Assembly (NCBI RefSeq): GCF_020509005.1
Contig: NC_063018.1
Coordinates: 4,622,796-4,686,795, forward strand
Direction of reading: 5' to 3'
DNA: 64,000 nucleotides
DNA from: Fulvia fulva
Lineage: Eukaryota > Ascomycota > Dothideomycetes > Mycosphaerellales > Mycosphaerellaceae
Part shown: positions 11,710-24,900 of the stretch, in pieces
Numbering within the stretch: position 1 is the stretch's first letter
How the letters are laid out: each line of letters opens with the position of its first letter
Program-made: the position numbers and the translations under genes
The notes under the pieces: model-generated
Told to the model about the DNA's origin: nothing
Seen by the model: only the letters and a program-made list of their open reading frames with translations
Database searches by the model: none

Positions 11710-12750
11710 GTATACTAGCCTTTCATAGCGGGAAAACTTGGAAATCTAGCTCGAGTAAATACTTAAGTATTACCCTCTCTTCTAGCTCTATAAGCTTCTT
11801 CGAATTAGGCTCGTAGTCACCCCGAGGAGGTATTCTATTTAATTAATACCTTAGTATAGTTCGAGATACGTCGTATATCTTTATAGTAAGTCGATTCGTA
11901 ATTATCGCGTCGCGTTTCGTAGCCTAGATAGCTAAGGTTAGTTTAGTCTCGTTTAAAGATAATATACGCTATAATAGTAGTTATATAACTATATCTATAG
12001 AAGTAGTATAGTTCTTAGTAAAAGTAGCCCGCTTAGTAGTATAGTCCGCTCGGTAGTAAAGTACATTATAAGCTATTACGCTACGACTAGGCACTATAAG
12101 TAAACAATACTAATATATACCGTATAGACCCTCCGCGATACTAGGTAGGCGACCGCATCTATATTAATACTAAGAACTAGAAGTTCTCTAGACCCGCGAA
12201 GAAGCTAGACGTTAAGTAGTTCGGCCTAGTAACTATTATAGCTATATTAGGTAAGGACGCTTACCGTATTACGTTACTAGACACTATCCGCGTATATAAC
12301 TCGTTCTACTTAAACCTACTTCGCCTAGTATACCCGGAAGATAATACGCTACCCCCCGGATCGAGGTTACCGATAATACTAGAAACACTTTCTAGGCCTA
12401 GATAGTAGAGCGTATTCTAGATTTAAAGCCTAAGGGTAGAGGTATTACTATACTAGTGAAATAGTAAGGATATCGTAAGCCGATATTAGAGCCCGCGAGC
12501 GTAATATATAAGGATATACCGAAGGTAGTCGTAGATTTTAAGTACTATAACTAAGACAAGTCTATACTAGTTAACTTCTATCCGCTATAGGACTAGGTAC
12601 TAAACGAGACGCTACGCGACCTTAATAGACACTTAGCCAAAGAAGATATATACGCTATAGATCTAGCGTCTTAGGTAACTTTATTTATACGACTACTTCG
12701 TAGTACCGGCGATATAGTTCTACCTCCGACTAACTATACGCCTTATAATA
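11710..12750 (+). mobile_element. 3' fragment of a second Gypsy family (Gypsy-2), RIP-mutated
   Basis: From about 12130 the plus strand reads as an integrase C-terminus (a KKLDVK-like stretch, then GKDAYRITL and VYNSFYLNLLR) and a chromodomain-like tail near 12410-12500, all broken by TAG/TAA. It differs from Gypsy-1 in sequence. 11710-12100 has the same base bias with no recognisable domain. Gypsy-1 copy B truncates it on the right. Confidence 0.65.
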
Positions 12751-13269
12751 TATTATAGTCTCCCTATAGAGTATATAGAAGGTGGGGACAGAAGAGCCTT
12801 AGAGTGCTTAGAAGTCGTCAAGAAGTGAAAGTCTAGCTTAGTATATAAGCGCTAAGAATTATATACCCCGTAACATTTACTACGGGACCTAGCACTCTAA
12901 ATTTACTACTCTACTAACCCTTAATAGATTTACTTCAGCTCGTAACTATATGACTTACGGCACTCCCGCGAGCACCCGCGACTACGCTAGACTCTAGAAG
13001 AAGTACGTAGAAGACTCGGAACGTAGGGCAGGTTAGAATAAGGTTTTAAGTAAAGCTACTAAGCGCGGCTTCGTACGGGTTAGCCCTATTAATACGGGGA
13101 TACGTACTCGCGAGGGTCGCGTATAAGTATCTAGCGTTCCCTAGGCCTCTCTTACTTTCTTCGTCTTTCGTTTTATATAGCAATTATACTATACCCTTTA
13201 TGTCTACACTTCGTACCTATATTCTCGCTTTTACTCTTATGTCTTATAGGCTAGGCTCTCGCCCTAATA
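12751..13269 (+). repeat. 5' LTR of Gypsy-1 copy B (519 bp)
   Basis: RIP-mutated form of the 520-bp LTR at 4832. It starts TATTATAGTC and ends CCCTAATA. Confidence 0.9.
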
Positions 13270-16200
13270 TTACGAAAGACTAACAAACCGTCAACTACTC
13301 GAGTTATCCTTATAGGTGACTACGCTACTAATAGAGGTGTCAACCTTAACAACTAAGACACTCTATTTCACTTTAGTAAGTAGGCTAATATCCCCTTCTC
13401 GAACGCCGCTACCTTCGGTACCTAGGCAAACGCTAACCCCGATACCGCCTACGCTCTTATAAACCGTACCGTCTCCTCTTTTCGCGAGACCGCCTAGTAG
13501 GTCGAGTAAGCAAATAACTAAGTAGTATACCTTTAAGGTATTATAAACACCTTCTAGAACCTCGTACCGTACGCCGACGATAACCGCCGCTAGTACTTCT
13601 CTAAGAAGGTTAACGATCTAGATAAGTTCGACGGTAATAAGAGTAAGTTCGAGGCATTTAAGACATAGCTCACTATTAAGCTATTAGCTAATACCGACCA
13701 CTTTCCGTAAGAGAAGGACAAGGTTACGTACGTCTTCTCCCTCCTTTAGGGAGACGCCGCGGCTTAGGTATAATACTATATCGATAACGCTACGTAGACT
13801 ATCGGCTACCCGGACGTCCTTACCTTAATATAGGACCTCCGTACTACCTTTAGTGATCTAGACCGTAGAGCTACCGCCTAGAACGCTATCTATAACCTCC
13901 TCTAGAAGAACAAGAGCTTTGCCGAGTACCTCGCGGCCTTTAACCGCGGTATTAGGTTTACCGGCTATAACGAAGAGACTAAGAAGAGCACTCTCCGCCG
14001 TAGCTTATTAGTAGAGCTTCTTCGAGCCCTCGAGGATAAGGACGTCGGTACTATAAGCTTCCGTAAGCTCGTCGAGACCTACTAGCGCCTCGACTCTAAT
14101 ATAAAATATACCGCCTCTCTCCTTACTTCCCGTTCTTAAGGTCGTTAGCCTCGTAGTCCCGGAAGCTACTTCGCTACTCTACTAGGCGCCGCCGCTCCTA
14201 CGGCTCTCCCTCCCGTCTCTATAGGTAATACTATAGATCTTAGCGCTAGTACCGCTGTCCCTCGAGTCTAGGGCCTCGTTAACGGTAAGCTTACTCCCGA
14301 AGAGAAGCTTCGCCGTCGCTAGGCCGGACTCTATACCTACTACGGCAGTCTAGGCTATATTGTAGTTAACTATCCGTAGCTCGCTACCCGTAACGCCCGT
14401 AATCCGATTCGCGGCGCTATCGGCGCTATCGAGCCTACTCCTACTACTCCCGCTAAGTAGGAAAAAGCCTAGGTCTTCCTTATCGACGCGATAAAGACTA
14501 AGAATAACGTTTACCGAAAGTAAAGAGAGGAAAGAAGTTAAGGATCAATATAGTATAGCTAGACCTATACGACGAGACGGGTAAGGACTACGCTTATAAA
14601 CCGTTCGTTACGAATATAAATATCGGCTTAAAGAAACTCTCTTCTTCTAATCTTACTCTTATAGATACTAGCGTACTAGGCGAGTCTTTTATAGACTATA
14701 AACTCGCGACCTCTCTTAACCGCGAACCCTAGGAACTAAAGTACCCTCGTACCCTTAAACTCTTTAACGGTACGGAGACTACTACTAGTAAGATTACTTA
14801 TATTATATTGTTATGGTCTCCCTACAGAGTGTACAGAAGGTAGGGACAGAAGAGCCTTAGAGCGCTCAGAAGTCGTTAAGAAGTGATAGTCTAGCTTAGT
14901 ATATGAGCGCTAAGAATCACATGCCCCGTAACATTCACTACGGGACCTAGCCCTCTAAATTCACCCCTCTACCAAACCTTGAAGCACGTGGAAGACTCGG
15001 AACGTAGGGCAGGTTGGAATAAGGTTTTGAGCAAAGCTACTAAGCGCGGCTTCGTACGGGTTAGCCCTGTTGATGCGGGGACACGCACTCGCGAGGGTCG
15101 CGTATAAATATCTGGCCTTCCCTAGGCCTCTCTTGCTTTCTTCGTCTTTTGTTTTGTGTAGCAATCATACTATACCCTTTTATATCTGCACTTCGCACCT
15201 ACATTCTCGCTTTCACCCTTATATCTTATAGGCTAGGCTCTCGCCCTGACATATATATACGTTAATTACTCTCGAAGGTAAGCGTATGTCGATCACTAGC
15301 TTCCTTACGTCCCTACCGTATTAGAAGTTTATCCTCGGCCTCTACTAGTTTAGACGATACTAACCTATTATCGACTAGACTTCCCTTACTATTAGCTTCC
15401 CTCTAGAAGCTCCTCCGGTACCTCCGCCTTCTCCGCCGCCTTAGCGCGGTCCTAAGTATACTAAGATCTTCTAGGTAAACGCCGCTACCTTTACTACTAC
15501 TACTAAGTAGCCTAAAGCTTAAGTCTTTACCGCCTCTCTCCGCGATATCGACATCGCCCTCGAGAAGCTCGATAAGAAGCGTATACCTACCGACCCTACT
15601 ACAAAGGTCCCTCCTTAGGTATACTATATCCTCTACGTATTCGATACTAAAGCCGTAGACGAGCTGCCTCCTTATCGCCCTTACGACTATAAGATTAAGC
15701 TAGAAGAAGGTATAGAGATACCGTTCGGACCGCTATATTCTATATCCCGAGAAGAGCTTATCGTCCTTAAGGGATATCTCGAAGAGAACCTAAAGAAGGG
15801 GTTTATTCGAGCGAGCCGTTCTAGCGCTAGTAGTCCCGTTATATTCGTTAAGAAGCCCGGCGGTAGCCTACGCTTCTACGTAGACTACCGAGGCTTAAAC
15901 GCTATTATAAAGAAGAACCGCTACCTAATACCGTTAATTTAGGAGACGCTCGAGCGCCTCTCTAAGGCTAAGTACTTCACTAAGCTCGATGTTATCGCTA
16001 CGTTTAATAGGTTACGAATAGTAGAAGGATACGAGTATCTTATAGCCTTCCGTACTCGCTACGGGCTATTCGAGTCGCTCGTTATACCCTTCGGTATCTA
16101 TAACGGGCCTAGTACCTTCTAGAACTTTATTAACGATATCCTTTAGGAGTTCCTCGATCAGTTCTATACTACCTACATCGACGACATCCTAGTCTATAGC

Positions 16201-18967
16201 AAGACTAAGGAGGAGCACCGTAAGCACATCTATAAGGTCCTTTAGAAGCTCGTAGACGCCGGCTTATAGCTCAATATCGACAAGTACGAGTTTAAGAAGA
16301 CCGAAGTCAAGTTCCTTAGTTTAATTATTACCGTAGACGGCATTAAGATAGACTAAGAGAAGGTCGACGCTATTGTCGAATAGGATACTCCTACGAACGT
16401 TAAGGAGGTCTAGGGTTTCCTAGACTTTACTAACTTCTACCGCCGCTTTATCTACGTATTCTCGGGCGTAGTACGCCCTTTAACGAAGCTTACGCGTAAG
16501 GGTAAGAAGTTTACCTAGACCGACAAATGCTAGGAGGCTTTTGACTTACTTAAAGCGAAGTTTATTAAGAACCCGCTCCTATACCACTTCGATTTCGAAC
16601 TAGAGACCCGTATAGAGACTAACGTATCCGACGGTATAGTAGGCGGTATCCTACTATAACGCCGCTCGCCTGAATCTCCCTAGTTACCTATCGCCTTCCT
16701 CTCTAAGAAGATGACCGCTACGGAGTATAACTACGAGATCTACAATAAGGAGCTTCTCGCTATCGTTAACGCTTTTAAAGAGTAGCGCCCCGAGCTTAAA
16801 GGCTCTACTATACCCGTCTAAGTAAGCTCCGACTATAAGAACCTCGTCTACTTTATAAAGAGTAAGCTACTTAATCGTCGCTAGGCCCGCTAGAGCGAGT
16901 TCCTCTCCCGGTTCAACTTTATAATCTTATATACGCCCGGTAAGGCTAACTCGATAGCCGACGCCCTTACCCGCCGCCCTAGTAACTCTCTAGTTGATCG
17001 AAGAGGGGGCTAGCAAATCGTAGAGCAACAAGCTATTAAAGAGTATAACCTCTCTTCCGAGCTTCGAGAGTACCTATTAAACGGCTAGCCTACGCTCGCC
17101 GCTTCCTTTACTACTCTCGTGCTCGCTCCTACCTACCTTAACAAGAGTGATAACGAATCCGAGCCTAAAGAATACGCCTCGGACGCTAAGGACTTGAACG
17201 ATAATAAAGAGGGCTTAGTAACGACCGAAGGCTTATCCGAATTAGATTTTAAGGGGTTTAATAATAAGGAGCAACCTAAAGGTATTATAGCGCGAGTACG
17301 AATAGCGTACGATACCGACCTAGTCGCCTAAGAGTTAGTTTAGGCCCTTAAATCTAGCGCGAGGATATTCCCGGGCTTCTCGCTATCTAAGTACGAGCTC
17401 TAGGAAGGTGTCGTCTACTTCCGTAAGAAGCTTTACGTACCGTAGCCCAAAGGCTCTAATATCCGAGCTAAGATTCTTTAAATCGTCTACGACTCCGCCT
17501 CTAGGGGTCACCTAGGCGTAGCTAAGACCTATAAGCTCCTCGCTAGGTATTACTAGTAGCCGTATTCCTAGAAGGACGTCCGCCGCTACGTACTAAACTA
17601 TACTACTTACCGAAGAGCTAAAGCTAACCGCTACCGCCCCTATAGTCTCTTATACCCTCTCCCGGCTCCTAATCGTCCGTAGAAGTATATTACTATAGAC
17701 TTTATTACCGATCTTCCTTACGGTAAGACCTTTAGCGGCGTAAAGGTAAAGGCCCTTCTAGTAATTATAGACCGTTACTCTAAGGACCGGTATATAATCC
17801 CGTACTAGAGTATAACCGTAAAGGAGACTACTCGCCTATTCTACGAATTCGTCTAGTGCTTTGAAGGCCTCCCGGACAGTATTACCTCTACTAGAGGCTC
17901 CTAGTTCATCTCGTACTTCTAGAAGCGTCTATGTGCTATCCTAGGCATTAAGTATAGCCTCTCGACTAGTTTTTAGCTATAGACTAACGGCTAGACCGAA
18001 ATTACGAACGCTATCCTTGAGTAGGTCCTTCGTTACTTCGTCGACTACTACTAGAAGGATTGGCCTTAGTATATCCCTACGGTAGAGTTCGCTACTCGTA
18101 ACTAGGACTCGGAGACTACTAGCTACTCTCCCTTCTATACTATAAGAGGTTACTACCCTTGTATAGGTATAGAACTAGAAGAGCCTCTCCCGCCTACTAA
18201 AGACGTAAACGAGTAAGTAGTAGACGAGTTCGCTACTATACTCTTATAGATCTATAAAGAAGTCTACGACGAGATAGTATACGTATAAGCAATCTACGAG
18301 GATCAAGCTAATCGTCGTCGCTAGCTAGCTCCTAACTACTAAGTAGGCGATATAGTCTACCTTGACTCTAAGAACACTAAGACGGACCGCCCCTCTAAGA
18401 AGCTAAGCTAGAAGAACCTAGGTCCTTTGAAGATCACCGAGCGTATTAGTTTATACGCCTACCGTCTAGCTCTTCCTACGAACATAAAAATCTACGACGT
18501 CTTCTATCCCGTACGCCTTCGGCCGTCGGCTAAGGACCTATTCCCGAACTAAAACTAAGATATACTAGGTCCTCCCGATAAAGTAGAAGTCGACGAGCCT
18601 ATTAACCTACCTTCTAACGACTATACCGTCCGTAAGATCCGGGGAATCCGCGTAGAGCCTAACGAAGTTAAAGGGCTACCGCCGATTAAGTATAAAGTCG
18701 AATAGTAAGGTTTCTCTAAGTAGGATACCTTATAGGAACCTATCTTATATATTATCTTTAGTCGTCAAGTAATCGAAGAATACTACGCCCGTGTAGACGG
18801 CCTAGAGGTCAATATTGGTAGGCTTTTCGAATCTAAGCTCTTCGACGGGGCTTACTAATAGTATATCGACTATAATATTAGGCCTAGGCCTAGTACTGAA
18901 GCTGAACATCCTCGATATATAGAACTACTACGGCTTCGTAGGAACTTAGCTTTGTTTAGGGGGCTAC
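13270..18967 (+). pseudogene. Gypsy-1 copy B gag-pol, RIP-inactivated
   Basis: Gag, protease, RT (YIDD counterpart near 16175), RNase H, integrase and chromodomain-like remnants lie in one direction with dozens of TAG/TAA codons. The solo LTR splits it between the protease and RT regions. 13270-14800 is nearly identical to 44564-46100 of copy C. Confidence 0.88.
14809..15251 (+). repeat. Young solo Gypsy LTR (443 bp) nested in copy B
   Basis: It starts TGTTATGG and ends CCCTGACA, flanked by a perfect TSD TATAT (14804-14808, 15252-15256). Removing it restores the sequence of copy A near 1110-1125. Unlike its host it keeps many CpA/TpG sites. It lacks 77 bp present in the 520-bp LTRs, exactly as the LTR at 63472 does, so the two form one subfamily. 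A minus-strand ORF inside it is not a gene. Confidence 0.93.
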
Positions 18968-19485
18968 TATTCTAGTCTCCCTATAGAGTATATAGAAGGT
19001 AGGGACAGAAGAGCCTTAGAGTACTTAGAAGTCGTTAAGAAGTGAAAGCCTAGCTTAGTATATAAGCGCTAAGAATTATATACCCCGTAATATTTACTAC
19101 GGGACCTAGCCCTCCAAATTTACTACTCTACTAACTCTTAATAGATTTACTTCGGCTTGTAACTATATAACTTACGGCACTCCCGCGAGTACCCGCGACT
19201 ACGCTAGACCCTAGAAGAAGTACGTAGAAGACTCGGAACGTAGGGCAGGTTAGAATAAGGTTTTGAGCAAAGCTACTAAGCGCGGCTTTATACGGGTTAG
19301 CCCTATTAATACGGGGACACGTACTCGCGAGGGTCGCGTATAAGTATCTAGCGTTCCCTAGGCCTCTCTTACTTTCTTCGTCTTTCGTTTATATAGTAAT
19401 TATACTATACCCTTTATATCTATACTTAATACCTATATTCTCGCTTTTACTCTTATATCTTATAGGCTAGGCTCTCGCCCTAATA
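18968..19485 (+). repeat. 3' LTR of Gypsy-1 copy B (518 bp)
   Basis: It follows a G-rich tract, starts TATTCTAG and ends CCCTAATA. It is heavily RIP-mutated. Confidence 0.9.
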
Positions 19486-19861
19486 ACTACTTATAGCCAT
19501 AGCTATACGTAGAGTGCTTGATCTTATTACTAGTATCGTGAACCCTATAGTTATTATAGAGCAATACTTCTACGCGCTTATAAAGCTTAAGTACTTCGAG
19601 TAGTACGTAGTTACTAATATAGCAAGTTACGCTCTACTAGAAGTAACCGGTTAATACCTTATAATAACCCTTCCGGTTATTAGCGAGTTTACTACGTCGA
19701 TGGTCGTGGCCCTAGTTCTACTAATTTATTCACGACTCGAAGAGTATAAAGACATCGTAGCGGCTACTATAGTTAAGCCACTCCTTAATACGGCCGTAAT
19801 ATACTTTAACTCGTAATATTGTCTTCTCGTTGAAGTGCCTAATCCCGTTTGTCTAGTAATA
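19486..19861 (-). pseudogene. MULE transposase, C-terminal part (RIP-mutated)
   Basis: The minus strand reads with a few stops as RHFNEKT, then RVKVYYGRIKEWL, which resembles the R-x-E-x-x-H-x-x-LK-x-WL region near the end of Mutator-like transposases. The perfect GACAA TSD of the intervening Copia shows that this piece was joined to 30427 before that insertion. Gypsy-1 copy B cuts it on the other side. Confidence 0.6.
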
Positions 19862-19866
19862 GACAA

Positions 19867-20106
19867 TGTTAAGAATATACAGGCCGTAGGACAAGCATAT
19901 AGGTATAGGTGTGTTATATAACTAGATTACGTAACTAGGGTTTACTAGCCTATAGGCTAGTAAATATCCGGACACCTAGCATCTACCTATACCTATACTA
20001 ATACTAGCGATACTATATATAGATATACGCTATCCTATTAGGTCCTTCTTCGTCTTTTGTATAATCCGCCGTCTTCTACTACTACGTAACTCGTACCTGT
20101 TTAATA
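19867..20106 (+). repeat. 5' LTR of Copia-2 (240 bp)
   Basis: It starts TGTTAAGAAT and ends GTTTAATA. It is followed by GGTTATAAGCCCGG, the one-change version of the tRNA-iMet primer site. Confidence 0.9.
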
Positions 20107-21780
20107 GGTTATAAGCCCGGGTTAGTAAGTCGGTGTTTTACCCTCGACAAAGTCGTATTAGAGTTATTCCTCTTTAGAACAAAAGGAAGGCAGACTAGAG
20201 GCCGTACCCACCTTATATAGGAAGCTATAGCCGTGCTATAGATGTATATAAGACGTAAAAGAGCCTAGTAAGGCACTATTAGACTCCGAGTTAGGGAGCC
20301 TATACTAATACCTTAGACAAGTAGGCGAGCTTACTGAGAAGAGTCGCTCTCCGGACATCGTGTTCGTATCGACTAACTGTTTATTCTAAGAGAGCCGCAG
20401 TGTCTTAGAAACCCCCTCTACTAAGAGAGTTACGCTATAGTGTCTTAGTACTAACACGATCCTTACTAACCGACTTTCCTCCTCTTCCTAGCGGATAGCT
20501 ATCCTCTCTACTATCAACCTCGCGTTCGGTTTATCCTATTTCGATCCGATCCGATCGCGTACGACCGAATATATCCTTTTACCTAAGGGTAGCCAACCTG
20601 TTCCTTAACTTATAAAAAATAGAGAACGAGACTAGGTTTATAAGAAAGAGAGCAGTACCTATTCTAATAATAGAGAACCACGAAACAACGTTTAAGCTAA
20701 TAAGAATGTACCTAGTATTAAAGCAGGTTGACTAGGTCCTCGAAGACATTATTACGGATATTCCCGCTATAACCCTATCTATAGCGACACCCTCTATATT
20801 ATCGGAGTTATCCCTTCCTTGAGATTAAGCGATAAGGAAGGCATCGTATAGACGGTATAATGTAACGGCTCTATATAAGATATACATCTATCTGTCGATA
20901 GATAACTAAGAGATAATATATAAGATCCGGTATACAAAGGAGTTATAGGAATAGGCTAAAGCTAAATATAAGAGAAGACTTCTCGCTACTAGAAGAAGTT
21001 TGCTTTAGCAATATACCAATTTCGTAATAACAAAGGACTAGTTAATAGATGACGCCTAGTAGGAGCTTAGCTCAATTATAAGGAGGGCTGTTTTAATCTC
21101 GCCTTAGTTCTAAGACATTAAGACTAAGGACAGAAAGATCTAGTAACTCTTAGTAGCTCTACTAGACTCATTTGGCTCAATTCGCAATACAATTAATACC
21201 TAGGTAAATCTCTTACTACAAGACATTCTTATAATTCTTAGGGAGAAGTAAGAATCAATAATTTATTAAGGGACAGCTATATTTGCTAAGAAGGGTTTCT
21301 AGGGCAAGCTTACGTACTATCTCTACGGTAGTGACCATTTTATAAGCAAGTGCCTATACCTTGCTATAGCTTAGTAGGCTGTTAGGAATAAGGACAAACT
21401 AGCTAGGGTTACCTACCCTACTAAGAGACAACCGTTACCACCTCGTAGGAGGTCATTATTACTAAACCTTCGTGATGTCCTTAAGGTAATAATGGACCTT
21501 ATAAAGTAGATAAAGGAGAGCCGTAAGCCAAAGGCCTCCTCCAGTAAGCCTATAAGGGCCTATACGACCTAGGAAGACGTATTAGACTCTAAGATACTAT
21601 TAGAAGATAATGATGTTGATGAGGTTACCTATTCTACTATAGAAGCTAAAGGTAAGTACCCCTCGTCAAAGTAGTTACTTAACTCTTATATATCATTATA
21701 TATAACTGACTAAGATTTACTATTTAGGACACTAAAGCCTCTTTAAAAGAGGAAGTAGATCAAGGTTGGGGGTGGCTATC

Positions 21781-21798
21781 TATAAGCTATATATATAG
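21781..21798. repeat. LINE target-site duplication, left copy (18 bp)
   Basis: TATAAGCTATATATATAG occurs here and again at 26789-26806, flanking the LINE. The RIP-free form is near 8165 in the young Copia (ACATGCCACACATGAG region), so the target was probably already RIP-mutated when duplicated. Confidence 0.85.
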
Positions 21799-21975
21799 AT
21801 AGATAGATAGATTTGTCATTCCCCTGTTCTAGGACCCTATCCGGCCTATGCAGGTATATATCTATTGTTATGTACAAAGGGAAACCCGAATAGGTGAAAA
21901 CCCTTCCCGCCCCCGACTACTCCTTGTCTAGATTAGCTTTCCCTCTGAACGTACGTAGTCCATGTCACTACCCCG

Positions 21976-24900
21976 TTAGCCCCCGCTCCTAGCCGGTCTC
22001 GTCGCGCTGCGTCGTGTCCTCTCTTCCTGCACTGCTCCTACTAGGCGGTACTGTTCTAGCCAGCCCTTCTCTAGTATCCAGTTCGTAATGCGCCGTAGGT
22101 CTTCAGCGTTGTTAAGAAGTGCCCCAATCGTCCGGTTCCTCGCCTTTGCCATCCACTCCCCCCTTCCTAGCGACCACCTCGGACAGACGAGGAGTGCGTG
22201 CCGTACGTTCTGGGAGCGATAGCCGCAGGGGCAGCTAGTATTCGTGTATCCTGGAACCTTCCTCCATGATAGGTACCCCTGGAGGCCGATGTGTTCGCTT
22301 CGCAGTTGGGTTGCTATGCTACTCTGTGCCCTCGTAAGGCGGTAGTGGATGAGCTTCGGGGGGTGCTTGACCGCGGATTTTGTAGCTGACCATTCCTTAG
22401 GTTGTCCCGCTGGCTGAGGGCGTCCACTATGCCCTACAACCTGGTTGTTCCACCTCTCTTTCCATAGTTGCTCTATAAAGGATTTCTCACCTTCCCATTG
22501 TGTTGCTAGCTGTTCGTCCCTTGCCCGGTAGTTCGGCTCGTTTCCGGGTCGAATGCCCTTGTGCGCTGGTACTGATTCGCGGGCCCTTGCGACTGCACTG
22601 GCGATGACCTTCTATACTAGGTACTGTGCCGACTTGCCTAAGTAGGAGGTCCGTAGTCCCTGGATGTATAGGTCGATCGGCGGTATAGCGGTCTCGTGCT
22701 CAAGCATCCTCGTTGGTGTCGACTTATATGCCCCGGTGACCTTCCTTAGGCATTGGTTTTGGATCTTCGCTAGCGGCGCGACGAGTCCCTTCGATGGGCA
22801 GGCCCTCTCGCCTAAGGACCACACTTGGCTGCCATAGGTAAGGACTGGCCGTACAATAGCCGTATATAGAAGTCGTGACTGCCGGAAGTCCGCCCCCCAT
22901 GTGGACGCAGTGAGCCTCTGGCATGATGCCATATTCTGTTCAGCTTTCCGTAATATTGCCTGTACGTGCTTCCTCCACCGTAGCGCCGGGTCCACCCATA
23001 GTCCGAGGATCCTGAGCTGATTTGCCGGGTTAGTCGTGTGCCCCTGTATCTGGATAGAAGCTTGCATATTGTGGAACCGTGGCCGGCGCGTAAAGTGTAT
23101 CAGATTGTACTTTTCTGGGGCAAACCGAGCCCCGTGCCTCCTAGCCCAGTCCTCGCAGATCTTGTGCTTCTCTTCTAGTAGCCTACAGTTCTCCTCAGTC
23201 GAGGAAGACCACGCTAGGATGTTTGTGTCGTCTACGAAGCCGCTCGCAGCGGTGTTCTGGGATTCTAGGGCTGGGAGCAGCGTCGCCATAAAGAAGAGGA
23301 ACAGAATAGGTGCTAGCGTTGAGCCTTGCGGGATTCCAGTGTGGACTGCTTGAAATGGGCTTCTGTACTGGCCGACCAGGATCGACGTACTGCGGTTTTG
23401 GAGGTAGGACCGTACGAAGTTGACAAGCCACTCAGGGAGTCCTTTCGACCTTAGGATGTAGAGAAGCCGCGGGTGTGACACGTAGTCGAAGGCTCCCGAT
23501 ATGTCTAGGCTAAGTAAGGAAGCCACCTTGTCCCTATTCTTATACCAGATGGCCTTTACCTGAGAGGTGATAAGTTCCATCGCGGATAGCGTCGATCGCT
23601 GTGGGCGCGCACCCATCTGGGTGTCCGGGAGTAGGGAGTGTTCCTCTGCCGCCTCGGAGAGTCTCGTTGCAACCAGCTTCTCAAGCGCCTTCCCAAGAGT
23701 GTTAAGGAGCGCAATTGGGCGGTACGACTTCACCTGCGTATAGTCTTCCTTCTGCGGCTTGCGTAGGACCACTGTCGTCGATTGTTTAAAAGCTATCGGG
23801 TGGTATCCGGTCTGTAGGCAGGCGTTGAAGATCGCTGCAACTGCTGGGGCTAGTTGATCTCTACACTTCTTTAGTAGCTCGTTTGGGATCCCATCCGGCC
23901 CCGGGGCTTTCTTCGCCGGCAACTTCCTCAGCACAGCGGTAACTTCTCCCTCGGACACCTCCTGTTGGACCGCGATGCTAGGGGCTAGGGGAGTAGAGCT
24001 GTTTATGTCGCTTAGATCAGCCTCGACTAGGGGTGGGAAGAACTTGCTAGCCAGTAGACGCGCCTTGGCCTCGGGGTCGCTAACCGGGCCACTAGGCGAT
24101 TGTAGCGCTGGGATAGAGAAGGAGGGGCCCTGTGTAGGGTCCTGTCGGGCCCATTTCGCTAGCTTCCACATCCTCTCTGGCTTGCCGGCGATTTCTTCCA
24201 CTGTAGCCCTCCAGCCGACTGCTTTCTCCCTCCGTATTATGGCTTTCTTCTGTTGGCATGCCTCCCTGTATACGTTCCAGGCCTCCTCGCTATGGCTGCT
24301 CGTCCACACCCGGCGGGCTCTCCTTGCTTCCCCTACTACCGCAGTGCACTCCGGCGTCCAGTATGGTTTGGACCATGTCGTTGGTTGGGCAAGCGGAACG
24401 TGAAGTGAGGTCGCTTTTCTTATTTCGTCTGTCAACCCATGGACTGCTTCGTCTATCTCGTCTTTACTGTTGTATTGCTGCTGCGCGATCTGGACTAGCC
24501 TCTTGGAGTCATCGAGGTACGCCTGGATGTTGGCCCAGTGGGCCTTTCCCCAGTTTGGCTTAGGGGTTCTCGCTGGTGTGCGTTGTATCTGTGTCGCAAT
24601 AGAGGTCCTGACTGGCATGTGGTCTGACGACGCCTCGAGTTCATGTTCGATCCCACAGTAGGTTACCGTGTGGTAGTGGCTATCTGAGATCCAGGAGAGG
24701 TCGATCGTGCCTTGGAGTCCCCCTCTCTTCCAGGTGCCCAGGTCCTTCGGGGTATTGAGGGCAATTGCGTTGCTCGCCATCAAGTCGAGTACTTCGTCGG
24801 CTATAGGGTGCGGCTGCATAAGGCTTTCCCAGGAAGGGTGGTGTATGTTGAAGTCTCCTACTACGATGTGGCACCCTTGTCTCTTGAGCGCACTGTCTAG

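Larger units (their letters stand above)
12751..19485 (+). mobile_element. Gypsy-1 copy B, RIP-saturated, with nested solo LTR
   Basis: LTRs at 12751-13269 and 18968-19485 flank an internal region with the gag, protease, RT, RNase H and integrase order of copy A. Almost every CpA and TpG outside the nested LTR is converted, and no ORF survives. The flanking bases (TAATA on the left, ACTAC on the right) do not match as a TSD, and the two flanks belong to different elements (Gypsy-2 and MULE). This suggests rearrangement after insertion. A 443-bp solo LTR interrupts it at 14809. Confidence 0.92.

Noticed and set aside
21797..21813. TAGA microsatellite as an independent repeat
   Set aside because: It lies exactly at the LINE 3' end beside the TSD and recurs at the other LINE, so it is the LINE tail.
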